The notes under the pieces were generated by a model. That model saw nothing but the letters and a program-made list of their open reading frames with translations, was not told the DNA's origin and did not search any database. DNA of 64,000 nucleotides. Source: Macrocystis pyrifera. Taxonomy: Eukaryota; Sar; Phaeophyceae; Laminariales; Laminariaceae. Below, piece by piece: positions 36,340-46,942 of the stretch (its first letter is position 1; every line of letters starts with the position of its first letter). Both the position numbers and the translations under genes were made by a program. Location: positions 124,001 through 188,000 of the forward strand of contig JASSKH010000044.1 of the NCBI GenBank assembly GCA_031763025.1. Direction: 5' to 3'.

Positions 36340-38222
36340 GTGAGTACGCAAATGAACGATAAATCGATAAACACTTGACACCAGCGCGACAGAGGTTTCT
36401 TCGTGGCCTTTACTGGGATTTCTTTTGCCTTTGAACGGAGTGCGCTATACTTAAGTAAATTATACAAACGGCTGCATGTCTTTCGTATAACGATGCTATG
36501 CACGAAACTGCTACAGGCCAGTGACCGCAGATAGTAGGGGACACCCTCATAGTAGGGGAACGCCAAATCCTCGCATGACTAGCCGTAAACAGTGTTGCTG
36601 TGATGTCAACTGTCGTCATCAAGTTCGCATGATAGGTTACGGTGGGCATGGTGGACCTCCACAGAAAACTCGAAGGAGTACACATAACTCAATCTACGTC
36701 CGGTAGCTCTACAATATGCATGATACATCCCATAAGAGACATCATAACATGTTGTTGGAATGTATTCGACAGTCGTGGACGGCACCAAATAATGTCAACA
36801 ACAATGTTGTTTTGTTTAAACTCGCCAATTCGGTGCCTCTCCATGCCTACTACCAGATCGCGTCAAGGGTCCCGTTGGAACCATCTTTCGCCAGGGCCAG
36901 CGTCTCGGCTAGACTAACACTCGTGTTCGACTACATCGGCACTGATTCACCTACGACGGGATGGTGCATCCTCTGAACGATCGAGGACCGATTTCGGGCA
37001 TCAGCAACGGGCTAAGTTTTTCGTTCCTCCCCGCGGACCCATGCTCTAGCGTCGGGACTATAGCAAATGTACCGGACATAAGGTGTCATCAAGTGCGGAT
37101 GCGTTTGGGCTACGTAGATACCTACAGTTATCGATGATTCGTGACCTGTTCGTAGTGAATGCTAGTGCTTCAACGCAATCCCGAAACAGAAGCATGTGCA
37201 CACTCTGTAGTTATACTCACTCCGAGGGATCGCGTGCATGCCGGTTTTTTGCCTTTACCAATTCCCTGATACGGCGTAACGCGCCCCACATATTTGATCG
37301 GACGTGAGCACAACAAATTCGGAAGATTATGCGAAGACGTCAGTCCACAGCTGGAACTGAACTTGTCACATATCTCTGAATGGATATCCTCGTACGTTTC
37401 GGGAGGGGGGATGCTCTTGGCGCAAGCAACGCATTAGCGATATATCTGCATGGGTTGTTCAATACCCCTGTATAACATGTGTACTGGGATCCCATTTTCT
37501 TTTCTGCAACACAATTATTTGTGTTTGGAAGACGGTCGGAAGTTGTTCAGTGGATGACCAAGCGCACACGTTTCCCTTGACGTCAGGTTTTCGTTGATGT
37601 AAACGCCTCCGCTAGCGAGGAGCCCAGTGGAGTTGTGGTTCACCCCTTTGTGTCTGCAGTGCGGGGCGAGGGTTGCGTATACCTCTATTGATGTGGCTTT
37701 TAGCATTCAAGACGTGATGTTGTTCGTGTCTTCCACGAAATACTACCGGTGCGCCAATGTTGTCGGGTGGTGTGTGCCGGGTCTACTTTGTGAAGACGTG
37801 GGTATATATTGATTGTGTTCGTCGAGATTGTACCAGCATACGTTCGTATATTTGATTTTTCAATTTTCCCGTTGATTCTGTCTCCACAAGGTTAAGAGAT
37901 GACTTTACGAAGGAAGTAGAGATTATATATCAGGATTCCCGTTTTAGCGTGGAGATCCTACCGTCCATTGGATCATGATAGAATTTGAGATGTGCCATTA
38001 TTCTGTGACAATTCACCGCCCGTACTCGCATGTTGCACCTAGCAGGGGAGCTCTTTGTGATACTGTGATACTTGTCTACGAAGAACTGGGGATTAATACT
38101 GTGTTACGAGGGATTATTGTGTTCGGTGACTTCACGCCGGATAAATCATCCGCTGGGTGAGACTTTACCTTCGAGGCAATACAAAACTACGATAGGACCC
38201 GAGTTTTTTATATTTGAAAATA
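36340..38222. other. no gene recognised
   Basis: The segment starts at the donor after the GDPH exon. The expected next exon (the end of a root-cap-like domain) was searched for and not found. Several open frames of 60-90 codons without motifs are present on both strands. Confidence 0.4.
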
Positions 38223-39112
38223 GAGTGTGTGCTATAGAGGTAAAAAAAGAAAACTTTAATTTTGCTAAAAAAAAGTGAATTTCCTCCCCGTGTTTGCGAG
38301 TGAGGTAAACCAAATCCTGCAGGCGACCCCTCCGAAAATAAGCAGGGAAGTGGGGAGGTGGGGCAACGCGAGAAAAAAAACAAAAGAAGAACGGACAAAA
38401 AAACAGCGGCAGCCCAGCAACGTTTCGGCAGCAGAGTTGACCGCGAAGCCACCATGGCCATCCCACGACTACAAGCAGCAGCACAGCAAGCGGCAGCTAG
38501 TTGGCGATAGCCGCAGCCAGGGGCAGCTTGACAAACGAAAATAAACAGCGTCAGCACCACTAGTACCAGCACCAACCAGCTTCCGTTTTTGGATTGCTGC
38601 TGCTGCTGCTGCTGCTGGTGACATCGAAATGATACACTAGCTTTTATGCTGTCGCGCTCCGTATGAGCACGAGTACGAGTGAGTACGTGTGAGTACGAGT
38701 CCTTGTTTGGGACGAAGCATCCTCTACGTGGTGACCAAGCGGGCAAAAGCGTGTACCGTAGTAGCGGCCGCGAGCCGTTGGCACAATCTAACGCCGCAAG
38801 TGCGCGATATACCCAAGCTACATCTCTCGAGCCTCTGTGCTCCTAGCGGTTGTCATGATGCGTACGGCAAGCAGCATGGTGGCATGGAAGATGCTCGGTG
38901 TTATGATCCTTCGAGATTTGAGTTGCGTTCTGCATGGGGATAATGGTCGGTGCGTGTAGGCCAATGAAACAGAGAGCCAAAAAGTACCGTAACTTTCGCT
39001 GAAATCCTTACTTCGCTAAAGTACTTTTTGGCCGTTTTTTCAGAAATTCACCTCGAAACTTTACCCGGGAGAATTTTTAGAGAAGTAGAAGTAAAAAAAA
39101 ACTCAAACACTC
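38223..39112. mobile_element. non-autonomous TIR element, 0.9 kb, copy 2
   Basis: The left end is GAGTGTGTGCTATAGAGG and the right end is CAAACACTC, flanked by TA on both sides, consistent with a TA target duplication. The body is clearly related to 22242-23142 (shared blocks include CAAATCCTGCAGGCGAC and GCAGCCCAGCAACGTTTCGG), with many small differences and indels. The two copies are therefore separate, older insertions. No transposase is encoded. Confidence 0.65.
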
Positions 39113-39500
39113 TAATATCTCTGTTTTTCCTTAACACACTGCACAAAACCAGCCGAACGGTTGTTTCAACGGTAAGTGATTTTAAAACAGTGTGTAATGA
39201 CACGCCTAGGGCGAGAGCGATCTAGGGCACCGCGAAAAACAGTATCGCCGGCGTATGTTCGACTACGCCACCATCCCATGATCATTATGCTGGCATCGAG
39301 AAGATAATGTTTTTCCGTTACAAGCGATCATAGATGTCAGCCGACGGCACATTTGCCGCTTGGCGAACAGTCGTCAACGACATCCCAATGCTCAAAACAT
39401 TTTTATTTTAGATGAAGGCATGACGGGCCAAAGGTAGGCTTGACGGGGCAAAGGTAGGTCCTCAGCTAAAACCTTCGGCCAAGAGATCAATCAAATATCG
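39113..39500. other. unannotated spacer with a short local duplication
   Basis: No gene was seen. A TGACGGG(C/G)CAAAGGTAGG motif is repeated at 39420-39457 and again in changed form near 39630, showing that the next segment is itself a duplication. Confidence 0.4.
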
Positions 39501-39705
39501 ACCGCTCTACTGGTCCCACTCACAGCTGACGTTTTCATTCAAAGGTTCTGCAAGAAACGAGCACGACACATCCTGTCACAGCTGTCACAGATACCCCAAC
39601 GGTAAAGAAGTGTTTATTTTGATAAGAGGGTTTGACGGGACAAAAGAAAGCCTGAGGCACAGATAGGCCGTCCACCATTTTTTTTTACCGCGAGACTGCT
39701 GTAAA

Positions 39706-39966
39706 TCAGTATCGCCCAGTCAACTTGTCCGACTCACAGCTGACGTACTCACACCCAGCCAGTCGACAGCCAGGGCACATATTCTGTTCGAAATAAAAAT
39801 ATCGACCACTCAACTGATCTGAATCACAGCAGGCGTATTCACACCCGAACAGCCAGCAGCCAGAACACATCGCGAACATGTCCGAGGCCGCCCCCGACAC
39901 AGTCCTCGTAACGATGAGGCAGTGTCGTTCCGTGAGGTGACCTTCGTCTCGCGCTCGCACGCACAA
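39706..39966 (-). CDS. small Cys-rich repeat protein or exon (hypothetical)
   Basis: An 86-codon minus-strand frame contains two copies of a 30-residue repeat: CSGCWLFGCEYACCDSDQLS-GRY and CPGCRLAGCEYVSCESDKLT-GRY. The shared pattern is C.GC...GCEY..C.SD.L.GRY. A third, broken copy of the same 90-bp unit lies at about 39495-39560. The family is not recognised. The conserved cysteines despite base changes suggest past selection on the protein, but expression is unproven and the frame may be one exon of a larger gene. Confidence 0.4.
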   Translation of the reverse strand: MCVRARDEGHLTERHCLIVTRTVSGAASDMFAMCSGCWLFGCEYACCDSDQLSGRYFYFEQNMCPGCRLAGCEYVSCESDKLTGRY

Positions 39967-40280
39967 CGCAAATAATACGTCTAAAATTCGGTGAGAAGCG
40001 CTGAGAGCAAAAGGCCAACAACATCGTATCTATATATATATTCTATTTTTTGTTGTGCACAGAGTTCTATACAGCTGAGCTCAGAGTTAGTACACTTGTG
40101 TCGTTCCGTGAGGTGAACTTCGTCTCGCGCTGGCACGCACAACGCAAGTAATACGTCTAAAATACGCTGAGGAGCGCTGAGAGCAAAGGGCCAACAACAT
40201 CGTGTCTATATCTATATTATAATTTTGGTTGTGCACACAGTTCTATAGCCAGCGGAGCTCAGAGCTACTGTAGTACACTT
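39923..40280. repeat. two tandem copies of a ~180-bp unit
   Basis: Copies at 39923-40098 and 40099-40280 both begin TGTCGTTCCGTGAGGTGA and contain GCGCTGAGAGCAAA and CAACATCGT(A/G)TCTATAT. They differ at scattered sites and small indels. No coding sense was recognised. Confidence 0.85.
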
Positions 40281-40790
40281 TGTCCCTAAACGAAAAGACA
40301 CAGCTTGCATTACAAAATTGGACACGACCGATTCTTGTATTTGAGGACCGGGTGGTACCTAATTACACATATCCATACATAAATACACTCATACGTACAT
40401 ACTTACATACCAGGTACATACAAACATACATACGAACCAACAACCATGCGTATATAGTACAAGGTTCCCCTTACGGATGTGGATGGCATGAAATCCGGGG
40501 GTGTTGACAGTTGAAAAGGGAGACCTAGATAAAACCCATGCACCTATGCTTTTTGACGAAAAAATGATCTCGGAGCAAATGAGAAATGGGCTACTGTGTA
40601 GCTAAAAACGAAGAGTAGTAGCCTAGTCTTCGATTCTCTCGGATGTCTTGGCTTATAGGCGGTATGGACGGCGGTACTACACAAAGGAAAGCGTAGCTCT
40701 CAGAAGGAAATGGACGGGATTTATATATATCATCCAGGTATTTGTCGCCTGGGTGGGATCTGTATCATCGATATATATATATATGTGAAT
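40281..40790. other. spacer with ACAT/TA simple repeats
   Basis: TACATACA-type simple sequence lies at 40368-40440, and TA-rich runs at 40725-40740 and 40772-40785. The last run abuts the large tandem duplication. No gene was seen. Confidence 0.5.
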
Positions 40791-41013
40791 ACAAGGCTTT
40801 CCTTCGGAGTGGGTATTCCGTCGTTTCGTGTACATAAAACTGCAATTAATTGGCGACATAGCCCAAAGCCAACCAAACTAAATGTATTTGTGTAAAAAAC
40901 GGTGAAGGATGTCATGATAGCGTTTATTTATGAATGTAATGTGAAACGTAAGATCGGGTGACGCAAGAGTAAAAATGACAATCGTCTAATAATAAGAAGA
41001 ATAACATATTTCA

Positions 41014-41516
41014 TCAGTGTGGGGAGAGAGTGGAGCAGTGCTTGGCATGTGGATGATATACAACATACAGGCTGTTGTTTAAAAGAAGGTTTGGGACAGG
41101 AGAGAAAGCAGCAGTGCCGGCAACGACAACGGTTATGGAAATGTTGTATAGTTGCTGGGCGGCCGCGATTTCGATGTAGCCAGCATAGGAGTTTGGATGA
41201 GACATGATATATACATGCAAATAGTCTTCCAGGATGCTGTAGTAACGAGGCGGGAGGCCCAGAATGTGGATCTGTTCGCTGTTGAACCCGTTGGATATGT
41301 GTTGGAAGAAATAATCGTGATTTTGGGAAATGTGGGAAACAATTTGTTTCCTTTCGTTCGTCCTAGATGGCGACAATCTGCTTGGTGTACTGCTTCGGAA
41401 TTCCACGAAGCCCTGGAGCAGGCGAAATGGAAGGGAGTCTTTTTGCGCTTGATGATGATGTCTCCGTCTTTGATGGTGGAGTCCGTCAGGCGGCAGTTGT
41501 AGCACTTGCCACGGAC
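41014..41516 (-). CDS. OTU-like cysteine protease C-terminal exon, unit 1
   Basis: An acceptor at 41517-41518 (TTTACTTCGACCAG) is preceded by a long C-tract. The frame runs to two consecutive stops at 41011-41016. The protein carries RKQIVSHISQNHDYFFQHI, EDYLHVYIMSHPNSYAG-YIEIAAAQQLYNISITVVVA and SLYVVYHPHAKHCSTL. This matches the second half of the OTU fold: the R..V..I..N..F helix, the YL..M....G.IE..A.A..Y...I.V strand-helix and a final Y....KH histidine. OTU enzymes remove ubiquitin. The catalytic Asp-Gly-x-Cys is not seen. The first 40 codons are poor in this frame, whereas another frame reads GKCYNCRLTDSTIKDGDIII and TPFHFACSRA, a zinc-finger-like run. The phase of this exon fits the CxxC exon at 43724. 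Confidence 0.45.
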
Positions 41517-41579
41517 CTGGTCGAAGTAAACATATAGGGTGCGCGGGGCGGGAGTTGCGTGCAGGGAATGGCGGGGGGA

Positions 41580-41604
41580 GGGGGAAGGGGGGGGGGGGGG
41601 GGGG
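41580..41604 (+). repeat. poly-G tract, unit 1
   Basis: A run of G interrupted by a single AA. On the minus strand it is a C-tract just before the OTU exon acceptor and could act as its pyrimidine tract. Unit 2 has a shorter version at about 45140-45166. Confidence 0.9.
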
Positions 41605-41990
41605 CAGTGTTCATTATTTGTACTACTCTACAGCGGCACAACAGCAGTACGTAATCGCTTGCTATACGACGGCAGCAGCAGCAGCAGAAGCAGCAAGTAC
41701 GTAATTTCATTGACGATACAGAAATATGTAGACACACAAGTGTAGTACAGTAGTACACACACACAAATCACGTCCAGCATGATGTACGGCAACAACGCAG
41801 CAGCACCACAAAAAAATCATTGACGACACAGAAATATGTACACACGCACAAGTTTAAGTGTAATAGACACACAAATCATGTCCAGCATGATGTACGGCAA
41901 CAACGCAGCAGCGCCACAAAACGACCAGGAAACACAATTATCCGAGTACATACAAACATTCAGTGAATATTGCGGCAGCACTAAAAGCAG

Positions 41991-42021
<31 letters not shown>

Positions 42022-42367
42022 GCAACGGATCGCCACAGCGTTGGCAGCAGCAGCATAGCAACGATATGAAAAGAAGGGAGAAAAAAAGTATGTGCCCCGA
42101 GGCCGTCCGAAAAGTATTTTTTGGTACCTCACTATAGACCCACCTCCGCATGCTGTACAGCAACAACGCAGCAGCAGCATAGCAACAATACGAAATACGA
42201 GAAAAAGTAGTATGTACGCAAAATGCAGGAGCAAAACGACCCAAATATTTTTTTTTTTGTATCAAAAAAAACCATTTGGGTAGAAAAATGGCCAATAAAC
42301 AATAATCCGCGTTGGCAGCAGCAGCATAGCAAGGATATGAAAATAAGGAAGAAAAAAAGTATGTACC

Positions 42368-42671
42368 TGCTCAGGTTGTTACTCTACAGTCAGTGGTTCA
42401 TCCGTTATCGTGGATATTGACTCTTGTACTAAAAGTGGCCGCAGATCTCCGTAGATCTGATGATAGTTGAGGCGGGGAATTACCAGCCTCCATCACCAAG
42501 TAATTGCTGATGACTGTCATGTGAGATGACTTGCGTCATGCTTCATGACCACTTCTGCTCGGCTGACAGTGCCGAGCCTCACCTATACCTGGCGTGTCCT
42601 CCACGCTATACCTTACCGAAAGAGACGCTTGCTGCAGACCCAGGTCGAACCTGAGATACACCCATCTAGCA
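42368..42671. mobile_element. 304-bp insertion, possible solo LTR or other element
   Basis: The segment is present in unit 1 and absent from the same place in unit 2, where the flanks read TATGTACCCTGGTATGCCGC without interruption. It starts TGCTCAGG and ends ATCTAGCA (TG...CA). No clear target duplication is seen; four bases present in unit 2 (CTGG) are missing at the site. It therefore inserted after the duplication or was lost from unit 2. Its identity is unknown. Confidence 0.45.
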
Positions 42672-43004
42672 TATGCCGCAATCGCAAAACCTACGGAATT
42701 TCATTGACAATACCGAAATATGTACACACACAAGTGCAGCATGATGTACGGCAACAACGCAGCAGCACCACAGCAGCAGCATAGCAACGATATATATGAA
42801 AATAACCAAGCCAAAAACGAGAAATTGCAGTACGTACGCAAAATGCAGGAGCACAACGACAAAAAAAAAAAATCACGTACCAAAAGGAACCACTTGAGTA
42901 CAAAAACGACCAAGAAAGACAGTAATCCGAGTACATACGTACGAACATTCAGTGGATATTGCGGCAGCATTAGCAGCAGCAGCAGCAGAAGCTGCAACGA
43001 ATCG

Positions 43005-43110
43005 CCACAGCGTTGGCAGCAGCAGCAGCAGCAGCGTTGGCAGCAGCAGCAGCAGCAGCGTTGGCAGCAGCAGCAGCAGCGTTGGCAGCAGCAGCGTTGG
43101 CAGCAGCATA
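43005..43110. repeat. 21-bp CAG-type minisatellite
   Basis: About five head-to-tail copies of GTTGGCAGCAGCAGCAGCA-like units vary in the number of CAG triplets. In unit 2 the matching place (46200-46305) has only short CAG runs and two GTTGGCAGC copies. The array therefore expanded in unit 1 or contracted in unit 2 after duplication. Confidence 0.88.
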
Positions 43111-43723
43111 GCAACGATATGAAAGTAAGGAAGGAAAAAAGCATGTACCCTGGTATGCCGCCATCGCAAAACCTACGGAATTGACGATCCGAAAATATGT
43201 ACGCTTCCAGCATGATGCACGCGGAACAACGCAGCAGCACTACATACAGCCGCAGCAATTGCACAGGAGCAGCAAGTGCACAGCACGGCAACAACGCATC
43301 AGCACTACAGCAGCAGCGAGTGCACAGGAGAAGCAGGTGCACAGCAGCAGCAGCACTCACGGCGTGGCGCTGACAGCAGCAGCAGCATCAGCGGCAGCCG
43401 AAAACGGGCAAAAAATGAGTACGTGGGGTCACCAAAAAAACATGTACACACAGAAATCGTGTGCATGCACCGAAAATGCACCACAGTAGCAGCAGCACTG
43501 ACGTCGTTCGGTGCAGCGGTGACGGCGACAGCTGAATCCTCCGTTCCTTCGTTCACGTCCCGCAAACAGTTGTGCATGTGCGCGTTCGCGTGCACTGTGT
43601 GTAAGAGGAGCCGACGAAATAAATAAACGCTTTGACGTAGGATTGTATGCAAAAAGGCAATTGAAAACCCCCAAAAAACGTACTGGCAACATACAGCATG
43701 CACAATAGACGTAAGACACTCAC

Positions 43724-43800
43724 CACTGTCAGCAGTCTCGAGGGAGTACGAGACAGTCCCTTCCTTGATCGGGCGAGCACAGAAGTCGCAGTCGGATGCC
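43724..43800 (-). CDS. CxxC exon, unit 1 (77 nt)
   Basis: On the minus strand an ATCCTGACAG acceptor is followed by 77 nt and a GTGAGTGT donor. The frame encodes ASDCDFCARPIKEGTVSYSL then ETADSG. The CDFC pair and the spacing to I..G resemble the first half of a treble-clef or PARP-type zinc finger. It ends with one base, which joins in frame to the OTU exon at 41516. An open frame extends further upstream to 44333, but its composition is unconvincing, so I annotate only the part supported by splice sites and by conservation with 46866-46942 and 60935-61005. Confidence 0.45.
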
Positions 43801-44705
43801 CTGTCAGGATGATCCCGCCACCACGCACATGAGATCCTTGCTGGTGGCGAAGGCCACATTTTTGCCACCAGGCGCGGAGTTCTTGACCAAGTAAGTGCTG
43901 GTCCGTGCACTGGTCGCAAACAACAGCCGGCACCAGGTCGGTCTTTGTCGTTGCCGCTCTCTTGCCAGAGGGCGAGGACCACGCGCCTCTCGACGAGGGG
44001 GAGGTGAGCTTCGGGGGCGTGGAGAAGGGAGAGGCGGGGGTTGCAGCACCAGCAGGTTCGCCACCGACAGCAGCAGCTTGGCCGCCGACAGCTGCACCTA
44101 TCTATGCCGTTCGTCGAAGGCGAGACGCCACTTTTTTTAGGCGCCGTGCGAAGAGCTATTGGTTGGCAGTTTGCGGAGGAAGAAAGAAGAAAAGGTTGTT
44201 TGGCTGTTTGGCGAAGAAGAAAGAAGAAAGGTTGTTTGGCTGTTCGGCTGTTTTTAAGAAGAAGGGCTGTTTGCGAAGGGCTGTCTATCAGTCGGTCTGT
44301 CTGCCAAGAGCTAGCAAGTGACAACGACCTCAAAAATCGTAATTATAGTTGTATTTACAAGGCTTTCCTTCGGAGTGGGTATTCCGTCGTTTCGTGTACA
44401 TATAACCGCAATTAATTGGCGACATAGCCCAAAGCCAACCAAACTAAATAATGTATTTGTTTAAGAAACGGTGAACGATGCAATCATCGCGTTTATTTAT
44501 GAATGTAATGTGAAACGTAAGATTGGGTGACGCAAGAGTAAGAATGACATTCGTCTAATAATAAGAATAACGTCTTTCATGATCAGTGTGGGGAGAGAGT
44601 GGAGTAGTGCTTGGCATGTGGATGATATACAACATACAGGCTGTTGTTTAAAGGAAGGTTTGGGACAGGAGAGAAAGCAGCAGTGCCGGCAACGACAACG
44701 GTTGG

Positions 44706-45083
44706 TTATGGAAATGTTGTATAGTTGCTGGGCGGCCGCGATTTCGATGTAGCCAGCATAGGAGTTTGGATGAGACATGATATGTAAATAGTCTTCCAGG
44801 ATGCTGTAGTAACGAGGCGGGAGGCCCAGAATGTGGATCTGTTCGCTGTTGAACCCGTTGGATATGTATAGGAAGAAATAATCGTGATTTTGGGAAATGT
44901 GGGAAACAATTTGTTTCCTTTCGTTCGTCCTGGATGGCGACAATCTGCTTGGCGTACTGCTTCGGAATTCCGCGAAGCCCTGGAGCAGGCGAAATGGAAG
45001 GGAGTATTTTTGCGCTTGATGATGATGTCTCCGTCTTTGATGGTGGAGTCCGTCAGGCGGCAGTTGTAGCACTTGCCACGGAC
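44706..45083 (-). pseudogene. OTU-like exon, unit 2 (frame-broken)
   Basis: Matches the exon at 41014-41516, including the TTCACTTCGACCAG acceptor. The frame carries RKQIVSHISQNHDYFFLYIS and EDYLHIMSHPNSYAGYIEIA, two codons shorter than unit 1 at the YLH-MSH point. A four-base insertion (GGTT doubled near 44700) then shifts the frame after QQLYNISIT, so the final strand and the KH histidine are lost. The zinc-finger-like reading GKCYNCRLTDSTIKDGD is preserved in the same alternative frame as in unit 1. Confidence 0.45.
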
Positions 45084-46865
45084 CTGGTCGAAGTGAACAT
45101 ATAGGGTGCGCGGGGCGGGAGTTGCGTGCAGGGAATGGCGGGGGAGGGGGAAGGGGGGGGGGGGGGCAGAGTTCATTATTTGTACTACTCTACAGCGGCA
45201 CAACATCAGTACGTAATCGCTTGCTATACGACGGCAGCAGCAGCAGCAGCAGAAGCAGCAAGTGCGTAATATCCTTGACGATACAGAAATATGTACACAC
45301 ACAAGTGTAGTACAGTACACACACAAATCACGTGCAGCATTATGTACGGCAACAACGCAGCAGCACCACAAAAAAATCATTGACGATACAGAAATATGTA
45401 CACACGCACAAGTTTAAGTGTAATAGACACACAAATCATGCCCAGCATGATGTACGGCAACAACGCAGCAGCGCTACAAAACGACCAGGAAACACCAAAT
45501 TATCCGAGTACATACAAACATTCAGTGAATATTGCGGCAGCACTAAAAGCAGAGCAGCAGAAGCAGCAACGGATCGCCACAGCGTTGGCAGCAGCAGCAT
45601 AGCAACGATATGAAAAGAAGGGAGAAAAAAGTATGTACCCCGAGGCCGTCCGAAAAGTATTTGTGGTACCTCACTATAGACCCACCTCCGCATGCTGTAC
45701 GGCAACACCACAGCAGCAGCAGCATAGCAACAATACGAAATACGAAAAAAGTAGTACGTACGCAAAATGCAGGAGCAAAACGACCAATTTATTTTTTTTA
45801 CGTATCAAAAAAACCATTTGGGTACAAAAACGGCCAAAAAAAAACAATAATCCGCGTTGGCAGCAGCAGCATAGCAACGATATGAAAATAAGGAAGAAAA
45901 AAAGTATGTACCCTGGTATGCCGCAATCGCAAAACCTACGGAATTTCATTGACGATACCGAAATATGTACATACACAAGTGCAGCATGATGTACGGCAAC
46001 AACGCAGCAGCACCACAGCAGCAGCATAGCAACGATATATATGAAAATAACCAAGCAAAAAACGAGAAATTGCAGTACGTACGCAAAATGCAGGAGCAAA
46101 ACGACAAACATATTTTTCACGTATCAAAAGGAACCATTTGGGTACAAAAACGACCAAGAAAAACAGTAATCCGAGTACATACAAACATTCAGTGGATATT
46201 GCGGCAGCATTAGCAGCAGCAGCAGCAGAAGCAGCTACAGCATTAGCAGCAGCAGAAGCTGCAACGAATCGCCGCAGCGTTGGCAGCGTTGGCAGCAGCA
46301 GCAGCATAGCAACGATATGAAAATAAGGAAGAAAAAAAGCATGTACCCTGGTATGCCGCCATCGCAAAACCTACGGAATTGACGATCCGAAAATATGTAC
46401 GCTTCCAGCATGATGCACGGCAACAAAGCAGCAGCACTACATACAGCAGCAGCAAGTGCACAGGAGCAGCAGGTGCACAGCACGGCAACAACGCAGCAGC
46501 ACTACAGCAGCAGCGAGTGCACAGGAGAAGCAGCTGCACAGCAGCAGCAGCACTCATGGCGTGGCGCTGACGGCAGCAGCAGCAGCAGCGGCAGCCGAAA
46601 ACGAGCAAAATGAGTACGTGGGGTCACCAAAACATGTACACGCAGAAATCGTGTGCTTCACGTCCCGCAAACAGTTGTGCATGTGCGCGTTCGCGTGCAC
46701 TGTGTGTAAGAGGAGCCGACCCAACGCACGAAGGGGAAAGAACCAGGATGGATGAGTCAAAAAAAAAAAAAACGCTTTGACGTAGGTTTGTATGCAAAAA
46801 GGCAATTGAAAACCCTTAAAAGACGTAGCAACATACAGCATGCACAATAGACGTAAGACACTCAC

Positions 46866-46942
46866 CACTGTCAGCAGTCTCGAGGGAGTACGAGACAGTC
46901 CCTTCCTTGATCGGGCGAGCACAGAACTCGCAGTCGGTTGCC
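46866..46942 (-). CDS. CxxC exon, unit 2 (77 nt)
   Basis: A second copy of the exon at 43724-43800 with the same length, acceptor (ATCCTGACAG) and donor (GTGAGTGT). It encodes ATDCEFCARPIKEGTVSYSL then ETADSG. The few changes (Ser to Thr, Asp to Glu) are conservative and spare both cysteines, which hints at constraint. The exon it should join in unit 2 is frame-broken. Confidence 0.45.

Larger units (their letters stand above)
40791..44356. repeat. large tandem duplication, unit 1 (3.57 kb)
   Basis: The unit begins ACAAGGCTTTCCTTCGG and ends GTAATTATAGTTGTATTT, followed directly by the second copy. Both outer borders are TA-rich microsatellites, which may have mediated the duplication. Unit 1 is longer than unit 2 because of a 304-bp insert (42368-42671), longer CAG arrays and about 90 bp near 43475-43560 that unit 2 lacks. 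The contents are an OTU-like exon (minus), internal 100-300 bp degenerate repeats around TGTACGGCAACAACGCAGCA, and a CxxC exon (minus). Confidence 0.92.

Noticed and set aside
42701-43360. Long minus-strand frames rich in Cys, Ala and Leu
   Set aside because: They are CAG/CTG minisatellite read in different frames, with no stable frame between the two duplicate units.
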